Positions 45,070 through 52,940 of a stretch of 54,612 nt of DNA are shown piece after piece. Origin of the DNA: Klebsiella pneumoniae (GTDB lineage Bacteria; Verrucomicrobiota; Verrucomicrobiia; Limisphaerales; SXTU01); contig CALQJI020000027.1 in assembly GCA_943330855.2 (NCBI GenBank), positions 1 to 54,612 of the forward strand, read 5' to 3'. Every line of letters begins with the position of its first letter. The stretch's first letter is position 1. The translations under genes were made by a program, and so were the position numbers. Below the pieces are notes generated by a model, which had not been told where the DNA came from, searched no databases, and worked only from the letters and a program-made list of their open reading frames with translations.

Positions 45070-45588
45070 TTACTTCGCGGACTTCGCCTTCAGCGCGTTC
45101 ACCTTCGCCCAACGCTTCTTCGCGCCGGCAATCATCCTGGCCTTCGCCTCGGGGCTGATGATTCTCTTGGTCTTCTTCGCGGCAGGAGCAACAACAGGAG
45201 TCGGCAATGAACCATCCTTGCCCTTCTTCTTTGCCCACCGAGCTTGATGGGCAGCACTCATCTTGGCCTTCGTAGCAGCGCTCATGGTTCGCTTGGCTTT
45301 CTTCGGCGTGGAGGCCGGAGCGAGAGCCGGGACCGAAACTGCCGTGCCCTTCTTCGCGGCCCATCTGGCCTTCTGCGCGGCAGCCATCTTCGCCTTGGTC
45401 ACAGCACTGAAGGTTCGCGTGCCCGGGGTAGTTGTCGTTGCGGCCGGGGGCGTTGCTGTTGCAGCCACGGCAACAGAATCATTCTGACCGAGCGCCTTGG
45501 AGATCTCACCCAGTCTGGCCTCAAGCTTCGCCTTCTCGTTCAGGAGGGCGGTTCTGAGGGCGATATACTTGTTGATGTCAGAATTCAT
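45070..45588 (-). CDS. Triple NUMOD3-like repeat protein (putative DNA-binding)
   Basis: 172 residues from the ATG at 45588. The N terminus is a short helical, coiled-coil-like segment (SDINKYIALRTALLNEKAKL, then EARLGEISKAL). Three repeats follow: FSAVTKAKMAAAQKARWAAK, MSAATKAKMSAAHQARWAKK and ISPEAKARMIAGAKKRWAKV, spaced by Pro/Ala/Thr-rich linkers. The core S-x-x-x-K-A-K/R-M-x-A-A-x-x-A-R-W resembles NUMOD3, a DNA-minor-groove motif of homing endonucleases, but no nuclease domain is present. Composition is Lys/Ala-rich and basic. A multivalent, possibly dimeric, nucleoid-associated DNA binder is a reasonable inference; no function is proven. Confidence 0.7.
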   Translation of the reverse strand: MNSDINKYIALRTALLNEKAKLEARLGEISKALGQNDSVAVAATATPPAATTTTPGTRTFSAVTKAKMAAAQKARWAAKKGTAVSVPALAPASTPKKAKRTMSAATKAKMSAAHQARWAKKKGKDGSLPTPVVAPAAKKTKRIISPEAKARMIAGAKKRWAKVNALKAKSAK

Positions 45589-45674
45589 CGCAGGAGCGTA
45601 GGTGAGCCGGGACCACAATTACAAGGTTCTCTGCCAGTCTGTCCTGCAAGCGGCGTTGTGATGCGCCCTGCTCT

Positions 45675-46577
45675 TCATCCTTTCCTCAGAGTAGCAAACA
45701 CCGTCGTCATAATGTCCTTGAGCAGGCTGCTGTCATTCGAGTGGCAGACGAACCGAGCCCCTTGCTTGATGGCGCGGAGTTGCTGCTCGGTTTTGCCAAA
45801 CCAACTGCCCGCCGGAATGCCGCGCTTGTTGCCGGCGGCGATGACCTGCTGCACCACGGCGATGAAATCGGGATGATCGTATTCGTTCGGAATGCCCATG
45901 TTGGTGGTCATGTCGTTGGGACCGATGAACAAGGCGCTCACCCCCGGGATGGCACAGATGGCGTCCAAATTTTCCAGCGCCCGCACGGACTCGATCATCG
46001 GCACGAAGAGCGTATCAGCGCACTTCTGCTCGATGTAGGCGCGGGTCTTTTCGCTGGGCCACTTGCCTTCCTTGATCGCACGTTCGAGAGCGACCCCTTT
46101 GAGGGGGCGATACACGGCCGCCGCCGCAAGCCGCTTGAGCGACTCCACATCCTCCGCATACGGGATGACGACACCATCAAACGTATCGCACACCTTGGCC
46201 ACGTCATCAGCATCGCGGCTGTGCGTGCGGGCGAGACACGCGATGCCCTTCGCGGCCAGCGCATAGCGCAACGGCATGAAGTCGGCGATGTCCAGCGCGT
46301 TGTGCTCGGCGGTGACGATGACGAAGTCGATGCTGCCGTCGGGGATGAAGTCCACAATCGCCGGCACTACCGCATGCTGGATCAGCGTGCCAAAGACTGG
46401 CTGGCCCTTCATCATCTTGGCCTTGAGCAACGCGGCCGGCTTGGGTGAACTGCTCGTGATGGTGGATGGAGTGGCCGGCGGCTTACCAGGTTCGGCTGCG
46501 GTGGCACTACCTGACGCAGCGAGGGTGGACGCGCCCGTGGTGGCTTGGGCAAGGAACTGGCGACGGGTGGTTTGCAT
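45675..46577 (-). CDS. Tat-exported HpcH/HpaI-family aldolase
   Basis: 300 residues. It starts with a twin-arginine signal (MQTTRRQFLAQATTGAST, ending ATAAE). The rest is an HpcH/HpaI (2,4-dihydroxyhept-2-enedioate aldolase) barrel: GTLIQHAVVPAIVDF, DFVIVTAEHNALDI, LARTHSRDADDVAKV, the metal-site region VPMIESVRALENLDAICAIP and ALFIGPNDMTTNMG. Family members are normally cytoplasmic class II pyruvate aldolases, so the export signal is unusual. It faces away from the small gene at 46693; no operon partner is evident. Confidence 0.82.
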   Translation of the reverse strand: MQTTRRQFLAQATTGASTLAASGSATAAEPGKPPATPSTITSSSPKPAALLKAKMMKGQPVFGTLIQHAVVPAIVDFIPDGSIDFVIVTAEHNALDIADFMPLRYALAAKGIACLARTHSRDADDVAKVCDTFDGVVIPYAEDVESLKRLAAAAVYRPLKGVALERAIKEGKWPSEKTRAYIEQKCADTLFVPMIESVRALENLDAICAIPGVSALFIGPNDMTTNMGIPNEYDHPDFIAVVQQVIAAGNKRGIPAGSWFGKTEQQLRAIKQGARFVCHSNDSSLLKDIMTTVFATLRKG

Positions 46578-46692
46578 GCCGGGGGTCTAGCAGAGTGCCG
46601 GGGATAATGCCGCAGGAAAAGTCAGGTTCTGATGTAGTTTCAAAAGGGGCGCTGGTTGAACATTCGACGTGGCTTTCAGTCCGAGTCTGCCT

Positions 46693-46911
46693 ATGAAGGT
46701 AAAGTGCCAAGCTCCTCCCCACCCAGCCTTTGAAGCCGGCCAGAAATGGCGCATGGAAGGCGTCACGTGCCACATCGGCCCGGTGGGCAAGACTCTGGTC
46801 ACCTACAAGCTGCTCAAGGACAATGTCGTCCGGGCTCCCAACTCGCTGGGGAACCAGATGGTTCTGGCGAAGCACTTGGCGGCGAAGCAAGCGGTGCTGA
46901 TGCGGGGATAA
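46693..46911 (+). CDS. Small conserved-looking protein of unknown function
   Basis: 72 residues from the ATG at 46693 (MKVKCQAPPHPAFEAGQKWR). The pattern F-x-x-G-Q-x-W-x-M-E ... IGPVGKTLVTYKL ... LAAKQAVLMRG is ordered like a small beta-barrel domain. No signal peptide or known family name comes to mind. It diverges from the aldolase gene across a 115-bp gap that should hold both promoters. Confidence 0.55.
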   Translation: MKVKCQAPPHPAFEAGQKWRMEGVTCHIGPVGKTLVTYKLLKDNVVRAPNSLGNQMVLAKHLAAKQAVLMRG

Positions 46912-47010
46912 CGGAGGTGCGGCTTGAATCATCGAACGTCTGAGGTTCGGGAAACAGGTCGGCCATCCGTTGCGGTTCTAGCAAGGCCTTTCACGCAACG
47001 CCACCCGGTT

Positions 47011-47230
47011 CTACGCGTCCATCAACTGCCCCATCACCTTCATGCATAACAGTTCGCCGCAGGCGTTGCGGCAACAGGTGCGGCCGCGTGGCCAGCACGG
47101 GAGCGGTCCAGCACTTGCCCCCGAGGACCGAGGCGTGGGCGATCGCTTTGAAAACCGTCGGCGTGGAAGGTGCCGCCACCAGATCCCCGCGTTCACTCGG
47201 GATCAACAACGTGCCTCCCGCCGCCGTCAT
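47011..47230 (-). pseudogene. Frameshifted C-terminal remnant of a PQQ-like beta-propeller protein
   Basis: The minus strand starts MTAAGGTLLIPSERGDLVAA, then STPTVFKAIAHASVLGGKCW and TAPVLA. After a frame change near 47100, the adjacent frame gives RGRTCCRNACGELLCMKVMG and a TAG at 47011. 'GKCWTAPVLA + GR..CRNA.GEL.C' is how PQQ/BamB-like propellers end. No upstream blades remain. It occupies most of the 433-bp gap 46912-47344, which is otherwise empty. Confidence 0.55.
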
Positions 47231-47344
47231 TGACCCACAGCACTGCGCCTCACTGGCAGCACGCGCCATTCCTCCTCGCCCTCCGCCATCGCTCCTTGGG
47301 GGGAATGATGAAATCTCCGGTGAGCTCTCGTCGTCGAAGCCCGC

Positions 47345-48376
47345 ATGATTCGCCCTGGTCTGCTGTGGATTTGCGGTTGGATGGTCGCGCTGCTCACCCC
47401 CGTTGCTCACGCGGCGGACAACTGGGTGGACGTTACCACCCCGCTGCTCACGCGGTTGACCAACAGCGGCGTCAAGGCCGCGTGGCCCGGCGGCTGTTCC
47501 GGGGTGGTGGTGAACCGAACGAACGGGGACGTGACCATCAAGGTGGTCGGTGCCGGCTTGTGGCGCAGTTCCGATCAGGGCGCGAACTGGCAGCGGCTGG
47601 ATGGCGAGACGATTTCGGGCCGGGACGAAACCGGTTGGGCCACGAGCGCGGACCAGAACGCACCGGGCCGCATCGCCAGCTTCTCGCTGGATGGCACGGC
47701 GGGCTGGACGAGTGACGGGGTGAGCTGGAAGAAGTTCAACAGCCTGGGGCGCAACTGGGATTTCGGCTCGGTGGACTGGGCGACGCCGCTGCCCAAGGTC
47801 ATCCTCGGTGCCAAGCACGAGACCTCGCCGCCCGGCGAAGTCTACCTGACTCAAGATGGCGGGGTGACGTGGAAGCAGCTTGCGATTCATCTCGCGGGAA
47901 GACCGGACCGCCTTTCCATGGCCGGCGTCCTGGACGCGACCACGGTCATCTACAGCACTGGCGACGGCATCCATCGCAGCACGGACCCCGGCGGCACTTG
48001 GACGAAAGTCTCACCGTTCAATCCGCAGACGAGGATCCCCGCGCTCTTTCACGGCGTGCATTATCTGGGAGGCACCAACGGGCTGCTCGTCAGCGAGGAC
48101 AAGGGGGCGAGCTGGCGGGCGCAGGGAGCGGCGGTGAACATCTGGCAAGGCCCGTTCTTTGGCCGGGACAAACGCGAGATGCTGGTGGCCGGCAAGGACG
48201 GCGCGTTCGTGACAAGGGACGCGGGCGCGACGTGGAAACAGGTGGCGAGCCTGAAGCCGAAGGACAAGGGATTCGGGTTCACGCCGAACTGGTTTGGCTG
48301 CTACGCGTGGGATCCGGTGAAAAACATTCTCTACGCGTCGGCGATGGGAAACCCGGTTTACAAGCTGGAACTCTGA
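47345..48376 (+). CDS. Exported Asp-box (BNR) propeller protein
   Basis: 343 residues with a signal peptide (LLWICGWMVALLTPVAHAAD). Asp-box or WD/YVTN-like blades repeat along its length: LWRSSDQGANWQRL, WTSDGVSWKKF, YLTQDGGVTWKQL, IHRSTDPGGTWTKV, VSEDKGASWRAQG and VTRDAGATWKQV. That makes about six blades and fills the protein, so there is little room for another domain. The fold is that of sialidases and Xyl/xyloglucanase-like GH74 propellers, but I cannot pick out catalytic acids. It stands alone, and the next gene is convergent. Confidence 0.8.
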   Translation: MIRPGLLWICGWMVALLTPVAHAADNWVDVTTPLLTRLTNSGVKAAWPGGCSGVVVNRTNGDVTIKVVGAGLWRSSDQGANWQRLDGETISGRDETGWATSADQNAPGRIASFSLDGTAGWTSDGVSWKKFNSLGRNWDFGSVDWATPLPKVILGAKHETSPPGEVYLTQDGGVTWKQLAIHLAGRPDRLSMAGVLDATTVIYSTGDGIHRSTDPGGTWTKVSPFNPQTRIPALFHGVHYLGGTNGLLVSEDKGASWRAQGAAVNIWQGPFFGRDKREMLVAGKDGAFVTRDAGATWKQVASLKPKDKGFGFTPNWFGCYAWDPVKNILYASAMGNPVYKLEL

Positions 48377-48423
48377 GCGCGACGCAGGCGACTCAAATCT
48401 TGGTTGGAATCGCATCAGCCCAA

Positions 48424-49182
48424 CTAAAACGGCTCCTCCACCAGCACTGCATCCATGCACACCCGCAGCACGCACTGCCAGTCGCGGAGGAGCACCAGGC
48501 CGGTTCGTCCCTCCATCAGCAGTGTTGCGTGGTGGAGTTCCAGCAGCCGCGTGAACTCCCGTGGTTGTTTCGCCAACTCATACATGCGTTCGAGACGGCG
48601 GACGGCGTCCAGTTCCCAATACTCGTAATGGAGCACCCGGTCCCCGCGTCGCAGCTCGGCGGCGATCGACGGACAGGCCGCGATCTCCCCGGCCGTGGCG
48701 AAGCGCGACTTCACACAATCAAACTCAGTGTCCTCGGTCTCCCGCCATTTCCGGGTCTCCTGGTCCAGCGGCAGGACGGAGAGCAGCTCATCACCTCGCT
48801 GCCAGAGCACCCCGGAGTGAATTTCAATCGAACTTTCCTGCGGCTGTTCGGCGGAATACTCAAGCAGTTCATCCCCCGGCAGCTGTTGCGCCTGGATGCG
48901 CTGCCAGTGCAGGAGCAGCAACTTGTGCTCCCGCCGGGTCAGTTCGGCGGTCACTGCGGCGACATCGGCCGGGCCGTGCAGGGTTTTGGGGAGGTAGAAG
49001 GCGACGGATTCGACACCGCCACAGCGCTTACAATACCCGCAGTTGACGCGGTGGGTGACGCTCGTAATGCCCGCGCCACAACAGTCGCAGGTCGAGGTTG
49101 AGGTGGTCACGCTCAGGTTCAGTTCAACGTATCGATGCGTCCGAACTATTCGTCCGGTGCGCACCGAGTCAAGGCTGGCCAT
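48424..49182 (-). CDS. Zinc-ribbon protein of unknown function
   Basis: 252 residues from the ATG at 49182 (MASLDSVRTGRIVRTHRYVE); an earlier in-frame start at 49245 is possible. The N-terminal 60 residues contain CDCCGAG and, 14 residues on, CGYCKRCGG, a treble-clef or rubredoxin-like zinc site. The rest is mixed alpha/beta, with LTRREHKLLLLHWQRIQAQQ, GDRVLHYEYWELDAVRRLER and a closing LVLLRDWQCVLRVCMDAVLV. No signal peptide, hence cytoplasmic. I do not recognise the family. The composition and cysteine spacing make it a better coding candidate than the overlapping plus-strand frame. Confidence 0.65.
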   Translation of the reverse strand: MASLDSVRTGRIVRTHRYVELNLSVTTSTSTCDCCGAGITSVTHRVNCGYCKRCGGVESVAFYLPKTLHGPADVAAVTAELTRREHKLLLLHWQRIQAQQLPGDELLEYSAEQPQESSIEIHSGVLWQRGDELLSVLPLDQETRKWRETEDTEFDCVKSRFATAGEIAACPSIAAELRRGDRVLHYEYWELDAVRRLERMYELAKQPREFTRLLELHHATLLMEGRTGLVLLRDWQCVLRVCMDAVLVEEPF

Positions 49183-49193
49183 ATAGGAAGCCG

Positions 49194-49592
49194 CTACGGA
49201 ACCACCACGCGATAGAACCGTCGCACCGCGTTCGTCGAATCCCAATCGGCGAAGTAATGGCGCGAGCTCGGCAGTGTGAGGTTGGTGAGCGCAACCCAGT
49301 TAGTGGATACAGCGTTGGTAGCGTATTCGAGGCGATAAATGCCACCGATTGTCCCGTCGATTGTAAGGCCCGCCAGCATGTTCAGGCCGAGTGTCGCGGC
49401 GCTGGTGACAGGCTGAACCGAAAGGCTCGCCGTGGCGCTGTCCGCCAAGCCGAAGGCGTTCCGCACCACTACCCAGTAGCTGACGTTGGTCGTCAGCGCA
49501 GGAGTTGTGTAAGCAGCACCAGTAGCACCCGGGACGGGCGCATTGGTGTTGCCGCTGGTGCCCAGATGCCATTGGTAAGCGCCGTTCGCCGT
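49194..49592 (-). pseudogene. C-terminal piece of an exported Ig-like protein
   Basis: The minus strand reads ANGAYQWHLGTSGNTNAPVP, then GATGAAYTTPALTTNVSYWV and VVRNAFGLADSATASLSV: one Ig-like domain. It ends IYRLEYATNAVSTNWVALTN and then RRFYRVVVP, the phylum-typical C-terminal module also seen in the 15607-21420 protein. The 5' end runs straight into a hydrolase fragment in another frame near 49580-49592, so this is the tail of a lost gene. Confidence 0.7.
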
Positions 49593-49833
49593 GCTGGTAA
49601 GGGTCAAAGCTCAACGCCACGAATCCACGCTTGGCCAGCTCACGGAGCGGGGTTTCCACGGATTCCTTTTGGCCGCTGAAGCCGGTGAGCCAGATGACCA
49701 GCGGACGCCCTTTGGTCTCCTTCGGCGCGATGACAAGGATGGGAATGTCATCCACCTTGGCGCGGAGGGTCTGCAGTTCACCATCCTTCGCTTGGGCGAA
49801 GACCGAAATCGCGGTGAGACTCATCGCCACCAA
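49580..49833 (-). pseudogene. N-terminal piece of an exported alpha/beta hydrolase
   Basis: The minus strand begins with a signal-like SLTAISVFAQ, then DGELQTLRAKVDDIPILVIA, PKETKGRPLVIWLTGFSGQK and ELAKRGFVALSFDPYQHGER: strands and oxyanion region of a dienelactone-hydrolase/prolyl-oligopeptidase-like fold. It stops before the nucleophile elbow, where the frame breaks into the Ig-like tail. No good ATG precedes it, apart from an ATG at 49824 within the signal. Confidence 0.7.
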
Positions 49834-49980
49834 GGCAAGTGCCGCGAGCCTGCCGCGCCGCGTGCCCGGGGTCGCGCACCGGGTTATTGGCGAGTCTGAC
49901 CGTGGTTCAGTGTGCCTGAGCGCAGGAGAGCAGATGCGGCGACGGGTGGCAAAGTGTTGTGCGGGTCAGCACGCATGGTC

Positions 49981-51438
49981 TCACCTGTCATTCCGCACCG
50001 CACGTCCCGGCATCACACTCTGCGTCAGCTCTCCATCACGCACCACAAATGTCCCGTTCACGATCACATGCGCAATGCCTGCTGATGGCGTGGTGGGCGC
50101 TTCAAAGGTCGCCCGGTCAAGGACCGTGTCGGAATTGAACACGGTGATGTCAGCGTCCGCCCCGATGGCGATGCGGCCTTTCTGTTTCATCGCAGGCACA
50201 TGGCCTTCGAGCCGGCGGGCAGGCAGGATGGTCATCTTGGCGAGCGCCTCCATGAGCGGGAGCAGCTTCTTCTCGCGGGAGTAATGACCCAGCACACGAG
50301 CGAACGTGCCGGCACCACGCGGATGGCCTTTGCCCTCGATGAACGGCACGCCATCGCTGGCGATGATCACCCCGGGATGCGCGATGGCCCGCTCGACGTG
50401 CTCATCCCTCATCATGTGGAGAATGACCCAGCCGCCCTGCTTGCGGTAGCGCTCGAAGCTCTCCTGCGTGAGCCGCACGCCCGTGGCCGACCAGGCGAGG
50501 TCGCCGTAGTCGATTTTGAGATTGGCCTGCCAGCCGGGGTTGAACATCGCCGACTCCAGCATCGTGGACGCGGCGGTGTAGGGATAGACCTCCGTGCTGA
50601 TGTCCATGCCGGCGGCCTTGCTGGCGTCGATCAGCTTCAAGACCTCCGGCAGATCACCGATGCTGCTGCTGCCGACATGCACAAGGTGCAGTGCCGCGCC
50701 GGTCCGCTTCGCCGTGGTGATCGCCTCCTGGATCGCGGCGATGCCAAAGGCGCGGATATGCACGAACACCGGCACCTTACGCTCGGCGGCCACGCGGAAC
50801 ATTGCCTCGATCTCGCGGGGTTCCGCCGCCGGCGTGTAGTTGATCCCAAAGCCAACGCCCAGGGCACCCTCGTCGAGTCCACGGCGGATCGCCTCGCCCA
50901 TCGCTTTCAACTCAGCCGCACCCGCCGCCCGGTTAGCTCCCGCAGGAGCCACGCCCAGGCCGGCGACCACGGCCCGACGGGTCACCCAGTGTCCAACCTC
51001 AAGCCCGGGATGAAACGCGGTGAACCGCGCCGCGATGTGGCTGACGGTGGCTCCGTAGTTGAGCGGTGCCTTGCCGGCCATCGACGCATACCACGCGGCC
51101 ACCGGATACACGCCCACCTCCATGTCGAGCGCGGTGGTGACACCGTCGCGGGCCTGGATCTGCATGTCGCCTGTGGTTTGACCGTGCGCGTGGAGGTCGA
51201 TGAAGCCGGGGGACACCACCTGACCGGAAACCGCCACCTCCTCGGTGCCGGTGAGCGGGGTTGCGGAGATCGCCCTGATCTTGCCACCTCGGATGCCAAT
51301 GTGCCGGACGGCATCCAATCCCGAGGCCGGGTCCATCACGCGCCCACCTGCGAGCACCAAGTCGTAGCGCGGAGCGGTTGAGCACCCTGCGAGTGCCAGC
51401 GTGACGGTCAAGGCGAGGAGCAGGGTGGAGCGCGGCAT
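49981..51438 (-). CDS. Lipoprotein amidohydrolase (N-acyl-D-amino-acid deacylase-like)
   Basis: 485 residues with a lipobox (LALAGC, Cys19), so it is lipid-anchored in the envelope. Amidohydrolase superfamily: VSPGFIDLHAHGQ with metal ligands H83 and H85, ARDGVTTALDMEVG, VFVHIRAFG, LHLVHVGSSSIGDLPEVL, the catalytic Asp region VIIASDGVPFIEGKG and a GRIAIGADADITVFN tail. GHPRGAGTFARVLGHYSRE is the family signature of D-aminoacylase/dihydroorotase-like enzymes. Probable role: hydrolysis of an N-acylated or cyclic amide outside the cytoplasm; the substrate cannot be read. It is followed 54 bp downstream on the other side by the sulfatase genes in the same orientation. Confidence 0.85.
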   Translation of the reverse strand: MPRSTLLLALTVTLALAGCSTAPRYDLVLAGGRVMDPASGLDAVRHIGIRGGKIRAISATPLTGTEEVAVSGQVVSPGFIDLHAHGQTTGDMQIQARDGVTTALDMEVGVYPVAAWYASMAGKAPLNYGATVSHIAARFTAFHPGLEVGHWVTRRAVVAGLGVAPAGANRAAGAAELKAMGEAIRRGLDEGALGVGFGINYTPAAEPREIEAMFRVAAERKVPVFVHIRAFGIAAIQEAITTAKRTGAALHLVHVGSSSIGDLPEVLKLIDASKAAGMDISTEVYPYTAASTMLESAMFNPGWQANLKIDYGDLAWSATGVRLTQESFERYRKQGGWVILHMMRDEHVERAIAHPGVIIASDGVPFIEGKGHPRGAGTFARVLGHYSREKKLLPLMEALAKMTILPARRLEGHVPAMKQKGRIAIGADADITVFNSDTVLDRATFEAPTTPSAGIAHVIVNGTFVVRDGELTQSVMPGRAVRNDR

Positions 51439-51492
51439 GTGAAAGGTGTTGGGAACGTAGCGGGCGGCGCGTGTGCGTTTTCGTCGTCACCT

Positions 51493-52938
51493 CTACTTCG
51501 CGGGGCCGAAATACTTTTTAACGATCCACTCGGGTTGCCACTGGTCGGCTTTGCGGGCTTGGCCGGTCAGGTCAATCCTGGGTGGTGACTGGCTCGTCGG
51601 GTTGAGCGCGAGAGTGTCGCCAACTTTGGCCTGCCAGGTTTTCATGGTGGCGAAGAGGCGCGTGACGTGAGCTGCGTTGGCAGGCTCGTCGTAGACGCTG
51701 TTGGTTTCGTTTGGGTCGATTTGCAGGTCGAAGAGCTGGCTGTAACCGAGCTTGGGGTAGCAGATGAGTTTCCAGCGGTCGTCGCGCACAGCGCGTTGGA
51801 CCTGGATGTAGGGCAGGAACACGGTGCCACGGAGGCTTTGCTTGGCCCCGGTCCAGAGCGGGCGGACGCTCTCGCCGAAGACGCCGGCGGGCGGAGTGAG
51901 GCCGGTGAGTTCGCAGAGGGTCGGGAAAATATCGAAGAGGTAGGTGAAGGCTTGGACAGATTTGCCCTTGGGGATGCCGGGGCCACCGATGATGAACGGT
52001 GTGCGCATCGAGTGCTCAAAGACGCTCTGTTTGCCGAGGAGTCCGTGGCTGCCCAGGGCGAGGCCGTTGTCGGCGGCGTAGACGATGATGGTGTTGTCGG
52101 CCAGGCCGCGGGTTTTGAGCGTGGTGAGGATGCGGCCAATCTGTGCATCAAGGTGTTCGACCATGGCGTAATATTCGGCGAGCTGGTCGCGGATCATCGC
52201 CTCGGTGCGCGGCCAGGCGCCGAGATTTTCATCGCGGCCGCCGTTCATGGCGCCGTTGTCGAAGGGAAGCTGTGGGAGGAAATTCTTGGGGAGCGGCGGA
52301 CGGGACGTGTAATTGGCGGGGAAGCCCGGCGGCGGCTGGCGCGGGTCGTGGGGGGCGGTGAAAGCCGTGTAGAGGAAGAAGGGCTTCGAGCCGTCCTGCT
52401 TTTCGAGGAAGCGGATCGTGGCGTCGGCAAAGAGTTCGCTGGAGAATTTTTCGCCGATGCGTTCGGCGGTGAGCTTGCCGTCGGGGCCGAGGTCCCGGAG
52501 GGGGACTTTTTCGTGGTTGGCCATCCCCCCGAACATTACGCACTCGCCGTGCTGAAAGGCGCGGAGCCACGAGGGCTGTCCGTTGTGCCACTTGCCGGTG
52601 CCGAAGGTGGTGTAGCCGTTTTCACCGAAGAGCTCCGGCATGAGTTTTTCGCCAGCGAGAGTCGCGGTGTTGATGGCAAACCACGTCTTGCCGCTGTGCA
52701 GCATGGCGCGACTGGGCAAGCAGACGGCGCCGCTGTTGCCGCCAAAGACGTAGTTGTTGCGGAAGCTGGTGCCGGCGCGAACCAAGCCATCGATGTTCGG
52801 CGTCTTGATGTGGGCGTTGCCGTGGGCGGCGATCGTGTCAGCCCGCTGGTCGTCGGCGAAGAGGAAGAGGATGTTGGGGCGCTCCGCCGCGAAGGCCGTC
52901 GCGCTGAGAGCAAGGGCGAAGAGGAGGATGAGTTTCAT
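51493..52938 (-). CDS. Exported formylglycine sulfatase
   Basis: 481 residues with a signal peptide (MKLILLFALALSATAFAAE). S1-type sulfatase: PNILFLFADDQRADT with two metal-binding aspartates, C73-L-P-S-R (cysteine-type formylglycine motif), GTGKWH, and a later D-N-G in VYAADNGLALGSHG. HGLLGKQSVFEHSMRTP resembles choline-sulfatase/iduronate-sulfatase-like subfamilies. The substrate is presumably a sulfated glycan. It lies two bases from the following sulfatase gene, so they are co-transcribed. Activity needs a maturase (anSME or FGE), which is not in this window. Confidence 0.9.
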   Translation of the reverse strand: MKLILLFALALSATAFAAERPNILFLFADDQRADTIAAHGNAHIKTPNIDGLVRAGTSFRNNYVFGGNSGAVCLPSRAMLHSGKTWFAINTATLAGEKLMPELFGENGYTTFGTGKWHNGQPSWLRAFQHGECVMFGGMANHEKVPLRDLGPDGKLTAERIGEKFSSELFADATIRFLEKQDGSKPFFLYTAFTAPHDPRQPPPGFPANYTSRPPLPKNFLPQLPFDNGAMNGGRDENLGAWPRTEAMIRDQLAEYYAMVEHLDAQIGRILTTLKTRGLADNTIIVYAADNGLALGSHGLLGKQSVFEHSMRTPFIIGGPGIPKGKSVQAFTYLFDIFPTLCELTGLTPPAGVFGESVRPLWTGAKQSLRGTVFLPYIQVQRAVRDDRWKLICYPKLGYSQLFDLQIDPNETNSVYDEPANAAHVTRLFATMKTWQAKVGDTLALNPTSQSPPRIDLTGQARKADQWQPEWIVKKYFGPAK

Positions 52939-52940
52939 GG

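Noticed and set aside
47869..49101. 410-codon plus-strand open frame
   Set aside because: Out of frame with the Asp-box gene and antisense to the zinc-ribbon gene, both of which have better coding character.
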